This document shows positions 53,787-61,224 of a stretch of DNA of 64,000 bases, piece by piece; position 1 is the stretch's first letter, and every line of letters starts with the position of its first letter. Origin of the DNA: Nostoc sp. 'Lobaria pulmonaria (5183) cyanobiont' (lineage in GTDB: Bacteria > Cyanobacteriota > Cyanobacteriia > Cyanobacteriales > Nostocaceae); NCBI RefSeq assembly GCF_002949795.1, contig NZ_CP026692.1, positions 6,618,545-6,682,544 on the forward strand. Reading direction: 5' to 3'. The notes below the pieces were generated by a model that was not told where the DNA came from, did no database searches, and worked only from the letters and a program-made list of their open reading frames with translations. Both the position numbers and the translations under genes were made by a program.

Positions 53787-54129
53787 AGATTGCTAATGGG
53801 GTTAAAAAATGCTCTGCGATCGCCGAAGGCAGTACATTTCTGTCATAATTTTGCGTAAGTCCTGTGGAACTTAGCTGCTCTAATGCAGTAGCAGTAGTAC
53901 AGACTTATGCTCGACCAAGGGTAGAACTATAACAACTGTTAACTACTACTGCCTGTAAAGCCGCTAAAGCAAAAAGTGATATTCCCTACGACCAGATGGC
54001 ATCTGCTAACGCTAGATTAAATCAAGGACAGGACTTACACAGCGTTCACCGGATATCCTTATATAGTTCAATCCCGTTCTGTGTGTAAGTTCCCAGGAAC
54101 TAACTTGTTGCGAAAGAGAACATAAACTT
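53787..54129. other. Intergenic region, no gene seen
   Basis: No open frame of interest is present. The 60 bases before 54130 probably hold the gor promoter. A CTTACACA/GTGTAAGT pair (about 54034-54090) may form a weak hairpin. Confidence 0.45.
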
Positions 54130-55506
54130 ATGACTTTTGATTACGACCTGTTTGTAATTGGTGCGGGTTCTGGAGGTTTGGCGGCTTCCAAACGAGCGGC
54201 TAGCTACGGCGCAAAAGTGGCGATCGCTGAATATGATTTAGTTGGTGGCACTTGTGTGATTCGCGGTTGCGTTCCCAAAAAACTTATGGTCTATGGGTCT
54301 CACTTTCCTGCACTGTTCAGTGACGCTTCAGGCTATGGCTGGAAAGTGGGTAATGCTGAGTTTGACTGGGAATATTTCATTACATCTATAGATAAGGAAG
54401 TTCGACGACTATCACAACTACACATCAGCTTCTTAGAAAAAGCTGGAGTAGAACTATTTTCCGGTCGCGCCACATTGGTAGACCCCCACACTGTAGAAGT
54501 TGATGGACGTAAAGTTACAGCAGACAAAATTTTAATTGCTGTTGGTGGGCGTCCCGTCAAGCCAGATTTACCAGGGATGGAACATGGCATTACCTCCGAC
54601 GAAATCTTTCATTTAAAAGAACAACCAAAACACATCGTCATTATTGGCGCTGGTTATATCGGCACGGAATTTGCTTGTATTATGCGCGGTTTGGGTTCTG
54701 AGGTGACACAAATTACCAGAGGTGAAAAGATTTTGAATGGGTTTGATGAAGATGTCCGCATAGAAATTGAAGAGGGTATGACGAACCACGGAATTCGCTT
54801 GATTAAGAATAATGTGGTGAAAGCAATTGAACGCGTCCCAGAAGGGTTAAAACTGACTTTATCAGGAGACGACCAAGAACCACTAATTGCTGATGTGTTT
54901 TTAGTAGCGACCGGTCGAACCCCCAATGTAAATGGATTAGGTTTAGAAAACGCTGGGGTTGATGTTGTCGCCAGTTCTATCGAAGGGCTTGGATACCCTA
55001 CCACAAGTGCGATCGCAGTCAATGAATATAGTCAAACTACTCAACCGAATATCTTTGCTGTTGGCGATGTCACAGACCGAATCAATTTAACTCCTGTAGC
55101 TATTGGCGAAGGTCGCGCCTTTGCTGATAGTGAATTTGGGGATAACCGTCGCGAATTCAGTCACGAAAGTGTTCCCACAGCCATATTTTCTAACCCAGAA
55201 GCCGCAACAGTCGGCTGTACAGAAGCCGACGCACGAGAAAAACTTGGTGATGCCGTCAAAATTTTTCGTACTCGCTTCCGCCCCATGTATCACAGTTTGA
55301 CTGGTAAGCAAGAGAAGACAATGATGAAGTTGGTGGTTGATAGCAACACCGACAAAGTTCTAGGCGCTCACATGGTAGGTGAAAGTGCAGCTGAGATCAT
55401 CCAAGGTGTGGCGATCGCTGTGAAGATGGGTGCAACCAAAAAAGACTTTGATGCTACTGTCGGTGTCCATCCCTCAGCCGCAGAGGAATTTGTCACAATG
55501 CGCTAA
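54130..55506 (+). CDS. gor: Glutathione reductase
   Basis: This NADPH-dependent flavoenzyme reduces oxidised glutathione. FAD site DLFVIGAGSGGLAAS, redox disulfide GGTCVIRGCVPKK, second dinucleotide fold IVIIGAGYIGTEFA, ATGRTPNVNGLG, FAVGDVTDRINLTPVA and the C-terminal His/Glu segment GVHPSAAEEFV are all present. Length 458 is normal. After the second fold it has ITRGEK, with a basic residue that suits NADPH. It is the canonical copy; the protein at 12943-14286 is a diverged paralogue. Confidence 0.95.
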   Translation: MTFDYDLFVIGAGSGGLAASKRAASYGAKVAIAEYDLVGGTCVIRGCVPKKLMVYGSHFPALFSDASGYGWKVGNAEFDWEYFITSIDKEVRRLSQLHISFLEKAGVELFSGRATLVDPHTVEVDGRKVTADKILIAVGGRPVKPDLPGMEHGITSDEIFHLKEQPKHIVIIGAGYIGTEFACIMRGLGSEVTQITRGEKILNGFDEDVRIEIEEGMTNHGIRLIKNNVVKAIERVPEGLKLTLSGDDQEPLIADVFLVATGRTPNVNGLGLENAGVDVVASSIEGLGYPTTSAIAVNEYSQTTQPNIFAVGDVTDRINLTPVAIGEGRAFADSEFGDNRREFSHESVPTAIFSNPEAATVGCTEADAREKLGDAVKIFRTRFRPMYHSLTGKQEKTMMKLVVDSNTDKVLGAHMVGESAAEIIQGVAIAVKMGATKKDFDATVGVHPSAAEEFVTMR

Positions 55507-55618
55507 TAAAACTTAGGAGTGAGGAGTTGTGAGTTATGAATTATAAGTGAGGCACAAAAAATGATAAATAAAAATTTATCAACACTCAATAATTTTTAAC
55601 TCCTAACTATTTACAACT

Positions 55619-55684
55619 TTGGACTACATATATCTTCACGGCTTTGCTTCCAGCCCTAAATCTGCTAAAGCGCGGGATATATAG
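55619..55684 (+). pseudogene. N-terminal fragment of an alpha/beta hydrolase (YqiA-like)
   Basis: The frame reads LDYIYLHGFASSPKSAKARD and stops. This is the first strand and oxyanion segment of the YqiA/UPF0227-type esterases. Nothing of the rest of the gene is present; the palindromic repeat at 55711 starts 26 bases later, so a repeat insertion or deletion removed it. Confidence 0.55.
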
Positions 55685-55872
55685 CGGTTACCAATTGCAT
55701 GGAATACAGACCTAACCCCCAGCCCCTTCCCTTCTAAGCGTTGGGGAGTAAGATTCAAAGCCTCTCTCCTAAAAGGAGAGAGGAATGGAAGTGAGGTAAA
55801 AACTGTACTGCACCCAAGCGAGAACCGCTATAAATAACCTGAACCATTGTTAATCCTTTTAGTTATAGCGAT

Positions 55873-55912
55873 TTAAAAAAATAGAGCAGTTGCACTGTAA
55901 TACAACTGCTCT
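55873..55912 (-). terminator. Rho-independent terminator of ndhH
   Basis: TAGAGCAGTTG and CAACTGCTCTA form an 11-bp stem around a 10-base loop. In the minus direction seven T residues follow, and A residues precede the stem. It lies just downstream of the ndhH stop codon and may work in both directions. Confidence 0.8.
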
Positions 55913-55938
55913 AAAAAATACTTAGATAGATATTTACT

Positions 55939-57123
55939 CTACCTATCTACAGACCCCATAATTACATCAACACTACCGAGAATGACCACAATATCTGCAA
56001 CCTTCATGCCCCGCAGTAAATGAGGGACAATCTGGAGATTGTTGAAATCTGCTGCACGAATCTTCCAACGTGCAGGGAAGACATTATCCTCGCCTACCAA
56101 ATAAATTCCCAATTCACCTTTGCCACTTTCTACACGGGCGTAGATTTCACCCTTGGGCATCTTAAAAGTGGGGGAAACTTTTTTACCGATGAATTGGTAA
56201 TCAAATCCATCCCACTCGGATTTTTTACCTGCGGCTAAACGCTTGGCTTCCAGATTTTCGTAGGGACCGCCAGGAAGTCCTTTAATTGCTTGGCGAATAA
56301 TCTTCACTGATTCGCGCATTTCCCGCATCCGCACCACGTAACGGGCAAAGCAATCACCGGCGGTTTCCCACTGCACATCCCAGTCGAAATCGTCGTAGCA
56401 TTCGTAATGGTCAACTTTCCGCAAATCCCATTGCACGCCAGATGCGCGTAACATTGGGCCAGAAAGTCCCCAGTTAATTGCTTCTTCACGGGTGATAGTC
56501 CCAAGACCCTCAACACGTCGCCGGAAGATGGGGTTATCGGTTACTAAGCGTTCGTACTCATCAACTTTGGGTATTAAGTAGTCGCAAAATTCCAGACATT
56601 TATCTACCCAACCGTAAGGTAAATCGGCTGCTACTCCACCAACGCGGAAGTAGTTGTTATTCACCATCCGATAACCTGTGGCGGCTTCCCACAAATCATA
56701 AATCATCTCCCGTTCCCGAAACTGGTAGAAGAAGGGAGTTTGAGCGCCCACGTCAGCTAGGAAGGGGCCAAACCACAGCAAGTGGTTAGCGATGCGGTTC
56801 AACTCCAGCATGATGACGCGGATGTAGCTAGCACGTTTGGGGACAGCCACACCTGCAAGTTTTTCTGGGGCGTTAACAGTGACGGCTTCGTTGAACATTC
56901 CCGCAGCGTAGTCCCAGCGACTAACGTAAGGGACGTACATAACATTAGTGCGGTTCTCAGCAATTTTTTCCATTCCCCGGTGTAAATAGCCGATGACCGG
57001 TTCACAGTCAACGACATCCTCACCATCCAGAGTCATGATTAGCCGCAGAACCCCGTGCATTGAGGGGTGGTGTGGCCCCATATTTAGCACCATCGGTTCA
57101 GTGCGGGTTTCTAGTCTGGTCAT
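55939..57123 (-). CDS. ndhH: NAD(P)H-quinone oxidoreductase subunit H
   Basis: This is the 49-kDa-type subunit of the NDH-1 complex in the thylakoid membrane, part of respiration and cyclic electron flow. Its N-terminus MTRLETRTEPMVLNMGPHHP contains the conserved GPHHPSMHG; the body has GYLHRGMEKIAENR, HLLWFGPFLADVGAQTPF and the C-terminal ILGSVDVIMGSVDR. From ATG 57123 the protein has 394 residues, the normal length; an upstream start at 57177 would add 18 unrelated residues. A terminator follows. Confidence 0.97.
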   Translation of the reverse strand: MTRLETRTEPMVLNMGPHHPSMHGVLRLIMTLDGEDVVDCEPVIGYLHRGMEKIAENRTNVMYVPYVSRWDYAAGMFNEAVTVNAPEKLAGVAVPKRASYIRVIMLELNRIANHLLWFGPFLADVGAQTPFFYQFREREMIYDLWEAATGYRMVNNNYFRVGGVAADLPYGWVDKCLEFCDYLIPKVDEYERLVTDNPIFRRRVEGLGTITREEAINWGLSGPMLRASGVQWDLRKVDHYECYDDFDWDVQWETAGDCFARYVVRMREMRESVKIIRQAIKGLPGGPYENLEAKRLAAGKKSEWDGFDYQFIGKKVSPTFKMPKGEIYARVESGKGELGIYLVGEDNVFPARWKIRAADFNNLQIVPHLLRGMKVADIVVILGSVDVIMGSVDR

Positions 57124-57457
57124 AGATTTCGTGTTCTCCGTTCGTGAAAATATTGAATTCAACCGCGCAGATGCCAACTAGACCCAATTTATCTTGTTTG
57201 TCAAGCCAAAGTAAGGGTTTTGGGAAGAGGGATTTGATTTGATGTTTAATTTTGTTGCACTTCTTCAACTATTATATGGAAGCTCGATATGCACTTAATT
57301 AAGGCATCGAATTTTTTTATCTCATGGTGCTGGGATAAGAAGACGGGTGAAAGAAGACGCGTTTTCTCAATGATCACTATTGACTTCTGAGTTTTTACGT
57401 AAGCTATAGAGATATTGTGTCAGCTATATTACAGTTTTATGAGGCTGATACATATTT

Positions 57458-59368
57458 ATGGCTTTCAATCAAGACCCTTTTGATAAGCTAATTCAGAAGT
57501 TAGAAGCTTTTGCTAATAAACAACCGCATCTTTATAAATTGCACGTTGCTTTTTTGGCTACTTTAGGCTATGCATATATATTTTTGGTTCTAGCTGTAAC
57601 GTTGGCTCTGTTGGCAGGTATTATCTTTTTGATGCTTAACGCTCAGTCAGTTAATGCCTTCTCTTTGAAAGGTGTTCTGTTTTTGCTGGCGTTCGCATTG
57701 GTGTTGCTGCGATCGCTTTGGGTTTCTTTTCCCCCACCTACAGGGTTACCACTGCAACCCAAAGATGTACCCAATCTCTATTCTTTAATTAACGAAATCT
57801 CATCGAAGCTACAAGCTCCACGGTTTCACCATATTTTGCTGACTAACGATTTTAATGCAGGGGTTGTTCAAAGACCACGCTTAGGTTTGCTGGGATGGCA
57901 GCAAAATTACTTAATTGTCGGTCTACCACTCATGTTAGCACTGCCACCCGAACAATTTCGTGCCGTATTAGCCCATGAACTAGGACATTTATCAGGAAAT
58001 CACAGCCGTTTTAGTGGTTGGATTTATCGCCAACGTGAAACTTGGTATCGCATTATTAAAGGGCTACGACAAGGTGGAAATGAAGTATCATCGTTAATCT
58101 TTGATCGGTTTTTGACATGGTACAGCCCGTTTTTTAATGCCTATTCTTTTGTGTTGGCACGGATGGATGAATATGAAGCAGATAGATGTGCCGTTGAGCT
58201 AAGTGGAGAACAAAATGCTGCTGAAGCTTTGATAAATGTGGAAGTCAAAGCTAGATTTATAGAAAGATATTTTTGGTCTAGCATCTATAAACAAGTTGAA
58301 ACAGAAATCGAACCACCAAAAATGACTTATATGGCTATGCAACAGGCTTTAAGTCAGAGACTTCATCAGGAAATAACAAGTAGTTATTTAATGGAAGCTT
58401 TAACTAAAAAAACTAATAATGCTGATACTCATCCTTGCCTGACAGATAGACTAAAAGCCTTGGGATACATCTTCAATCCTCAGCAGGAATTAGCTATATT
58501 TGCACCAATTGAAATCAGTGCTGCTCAAAAATTATTGGGAAATAGGTTAGAAAAACTTATTGCACATTTTAGTCAAGCTTGGCGAGAAGAGATAGCAACA
58601 CCTTGGCGACAAAAATATGCTGATTTTCAACAATCAATAGCTACTTTAAAAGATTTAAATCAAAAAGCAAAAACACAACAGCTAACTTTAGATGAAGCTA
58701 CTCAACGAGCCTTTTTAATATTTAAATTTGATGGTGAAGAAGCGGTTATACCACTATTACAAGAAATTATTCATCGTGATGCTCACCACGCCTCAGCTAA
58801 TTATTTACTAGGTCAAATATTATTAAACAAACAGGATACAACCGGAATAGAATACATTGAGAAGGCAATGGATAAAGACTCAAGTATAGTCATAGAAGGT
58901 TGTCAGATAATCTGCTATTTTCTTCATCAACAAGGAAAAATTAATGAAGTAAAATCTTATCAAAAACGTGTCGAAAATTATTATGAATTAATTTTAAAAG
59001 CAGGACAAGAGCGTTCCCATGTAAGAGGAAATGATAAATTTGAATCTCATACTGTCTCAGATATAGAGGTAAATAAGCTTCGTCAGCAGCTATCTCATTA
59101 CCCGCAAGTAATAAGTGCTTATTTAGTTCAAAAAAATCTGCAATATTTCCCTGAAAAACCATTTTACATTCTAGCTTTGAAGCGGAAAGTTACCTTTTTA
59201 GAAGGTATTCAAGAACCCGACCACTCTAAACTTATAAACAGCTTGTTGCAGGAAAACGAATTTCTCGGTAATGTATTCATTTTTATTTTAAATAACCATT
59301 TAAATATGGAAAAAAAACTAAAAAGGATACCAAATTCGATGATTTACCAAAAGAAAGGTAAAAAATAG
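57458..59368 (+). CDS. M48 family metalloprotease with membrane segments
   Basis: Residues 30-65 and 70-90 are membrane helices. The M48 core contains the zinc motif HELGH at about residue 171 (VLAHELGHLSGNHS) and the third ligand Glu in RMDEYEADRCAVEL. The C-terminal 300 residues are helical and TPR-like with a stretch HHASANYLLGQILLNKQDTT. Length (636) is longer than HtpX. It probably cleaves membrane or envelope proteins. A stem-loop follows at 59387. Confidence 0.88.
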   Translation: MAFNQDPFDKLIQKLEAFANKQPHLYKLHVAFLATLGYAYIFLVLAVTLALLAGIIFLMLNAQSVNAFSLKGVLFLLAFALVLLRSLWVSFPPPTGLPLQPKDVPNLYSLINEISSKLQAPRFHHILLTNDFNAGVVQRPRLGLLGWQQNYLIVGLPLMLALPPEQFRAVLAHELGHLSGNHSRFSGWIYRQRETWYRIIKGLRQGGNEVSSLIFDRFLTWYSPFFNAYSFVLARMDEYEADRCAVELSGEQNAAEALINVEVKARFIERYFWSSIYKQVETEIEPPKMTYMAMQQALSQRLHQEITSSYLMEALTKKTNNADTHPCLTDRLKALGYIFNPQQELAIFAPIEISAAQKLLGNRLEKLIAHFSQAWREEIATPWRQKYADFQQSIATLKDLNQKAKTQQLTLDEATQRAFLIFKFDGEEAVIPLLQEIIHRDAHHASANYLLGQILLNKQDTTGIEYIEKAMDKDSSIVIEGCQIICYFLHQQGKINEVKSYQKRVENYYELILKAGQERSHVRGNDKFESHTVSDIEVNKLRQQLSHYPQVISAYLVQKNLQYFPEKPFYILALKRKVTFLEGIQEPDHSKLINSLLQENEFLGNVFIFILNNHLNMEKKLKRIPNSMIYQKKGKK

Positions 59369-59386
59369 CACTACAGATGCTTAAAG

Positions 59387-59418
59387 CTCAACATTTAAAG
59401 CTGACGCTGAGTGTTGAG
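59387..59418 (+). terminator. Stem-loop after the M48 protease gene
   Basis: CTCAACA and TGTTGAG pair around a loop, followed by a short T-rich stretch. It lies 20 bases after the stop codon and probably ends transcription. A separate GTGTCTTAGTGGTTT/GAACCACAAAGACAC inverted repeat follows at about 59433-59496. Confidence 0.5.
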
Positions 59419-59539
59419 TTTATGATATTTTCTTTTGTGTCTTAGTGGTTTAAAAACTATTTTTTAACTAGGAACCACAAAGACACAAACAAAAGAATAC
59501 ATAATTAAAGTTCATCTGTGGTTTTTTGCCCTAAGTCTC

Positions 59540-60424
59540 ATGAATCGTCAGCTAGCTATCGAAGAACCGATATTTTCTCATCTACCAGTGTTACCGCAGG
59601 AAGTAATTGCAGGTTTAGCGGTATCTCCAGGAGGTCATTATCTTGATACGACGGTAGGCGGTGGTGGTCACAGCCGTTTGATTTTAGCAGCTGCACCAGA
59701 TGTACAAGTAACGGCGATTGACCAAGATGAGGATGCTTTAGCAGCAGCGAGGAAAGAATTAGCTGAGTTTGGCGATCGCGTACAATTTATTCATCGCAAT
59801 TTTGCTGACTACGAATTTCCCCCTAACACTTTCGATGGTATTTTAGCCGATTTGGGGGTAAGTTCTTACCATTTAGATCGTGCAGAACGGGGTTTTAGCT
59901 TTCGCCAAGCTGCAAATTTGGATATGCGAATGGATCGGGGGCGATCGCTAACTGCTGCGGATGTGATCAATAATTGGGATGAAGCGGATTTAGCAGATAT
60001 TTTCTTTAAGTACGGTGAGGAGAGATTATCGCGGCGCATTGCGAGACGCATTGTTGAACGGCGACCGTTGCACACGACTACAGAATTAGCTGATGCGATC
60101 GCTTCTTCAGTTCCCCCTAAATACCGTTATGGGAGAATCCACCCTGCTACCCGTGTTTTTCAAGCTCTGCGAATTGTCGTCAACGATGAGTTAAAATCTC
60201 TAGAAACTTTTTTAGATAAAGCACCAAATGCCCTTGTCCCTGGCGGTAGAATTGCGATTATCAGTTTCCACAGTTTGGAAGACCGCCCAGTGAAGCATGG
60301 TTTAAGAGATTCACCTTTATTAAAGGTCTTGACAAAAAAACCGATTATTGCTCAAGAAGAGGAAATTAGTAATAATCCGCGATCGCGATCGGCCAAACTG
60401 AGGATAGCCGAAAAGCTGTTGTAA
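59540..60424 (+). CDS. rsmH: 16S rRNA (cytosine1402-N4)-methyltransferase
   Basis: RsmH (MraW) methylates C1402 of 16S rRNA in the decoding centre. It has the start region HLPVLPQEVIAGLAV, the SAM loop LDTTVGGGGHSRLIL, LADLGVSSYHLD and the conserved AERGFSFRQAANLDMRMD, followed by TRVFQALRIVVNDEL and IISFHSLEDR. Length (294) is normal. It is not in a dcw cluster here, as in other cyanobacteria. Confidence 0.97.
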   Translation: MNRQLAIEEPIFSHLPVLPQEVIAGLAVSPGGHYLDTTVGGGGHSRLILAAAPDVQVTAIDQDEDALAAARKELAEFGDRVQFIHRNFADYEFPPNTFDGILADLGVSSYHLDRAERGFSFRQAANLDMRMDRGRSLTAADVINNWDEADLADIFFKYGEERLSRRIARRIVERRPLHTTTELADAIASSVPPKYRYGRIHPATRVFQALRIVVNDELKSLETFLDKAPNALVPGGRIAIISFHSLEDRPVKHGLRDSPLLKVLTKKPIIAQEEEISNNPRSRSAKLRIAEKLL

Positions 60425-60437
60425 CTGCAATGCACGG

Positions 60438-60797
60438 TTAAACTGCTCCATCTCGTGGCTCAGAACTGCTGCGAATACGCTCAATGAAGTTAGGATAATT
60501 TTCTAAATCCTGTTCTGAGTTAGTGGTGGCGCTGATTGTCGAACGTGTTAGCTTTTTGGGTAAGGATAAATAATCAGCAAAACAAGGTGGTGCTAGAGGT
60601 GCTACAGCTTTATCGCCTTGATAATGTAATTAGTGCTGTGCCTAGCAGATGAAGCGGAACTGAGTAATGTAAATTAGTAATCGGTAATTGGGATTAGTTC
60701 ACTACTTATTACCAATTTTGCTCTACAATTTTCGACTCTAATTGTATTCTAAAATGACGAATAGCTTTGTTCGCTACAGTTATTGAGGAAATATTCC
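60438..60797. other. Intergenic region with a possible gene relic
   Basis: The minus strand from about 60630 to 60438 reads APPCFADYLSLPKKLTRSTI and later DLENYPNFIERIRSSSEPRD, without a start codon and with an upstream stop. It looks like the C-terminal relic of a protein, but I do not recognise the family. The rest is AT-rich and may carry the promoter of the small gene at 60798. Confidence 0.3.
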
Positions 60798-61004
60798 ATG
60801 ACTATTTGGGTAAATGAGCAAATTGATCCGTCTGGGATGATTCATGCCTGTATTGCCACATGTAATGAATCTCAAGCTAAAGATTGTCATGATTCTTTTG
60901 AGAATAATTTGACCGAGAGGCAAAAGGCAGCAGGTTGGGTAGCGCGATTACGGACAGTCGATTCTTGGGATGAAGTGCCGGTGAATTCTTTAAAACTCAA
61001 TTAA
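60798..61004 (+). CDS. Small conserved hypothetical protein
   Basis: From ATG 60798 the 68-residue protein reads MTIWVNEQIDPSGMIHACIA and ends in WDEVPVNSLKLN. It has two Cys (IATCNESQAKDCHD) but no clear zinc motif. It resembles short hypothetical proteins of Nostocales; no function is known. The GAGG at 60785 is a plausible ribosome-binding site, and it sits 13 bases before the start. Confidence 0.6.
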   Translation: MTIWVNEQIDPSGMIHACIATCNESQAKDCHDSFENNLTERQKAAGWVARLRTVDSWDEVPVNSLKLN

Positions 61005-61224
61005 TGGGACTTAGACAAAAAGTAGCTAAAAAAAGCCTCAAATCTATATGCCGAAAGACTTTGACATCGTTTTGTCTAGTTTCTTGATATATCTGGGTTT
61101 CAAGCATTTTTGAGCATTTGGTGTATTTTTCTTGCCCTGTATGGGTTTGAGGATTGTTTATGCCTCAAAAATGTTTAAGTCCCGCTACGCATTTACCAAA
61201 TTTTTGAGATTGTCATCAACAGGT

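Larger units (their letters stand above)
55507..55938. other. Intergenic region with palindromic repeat
   Basis: It contains an esterase fragment (55619-55684) and a palindromic repeat at 55711-55797 (GACCTAACCCCC...GGAGAGAGG...GTGAGGT), as well as the ndhH terminator (listed separately). The rest is AT-rich. Confidence 0.55.
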
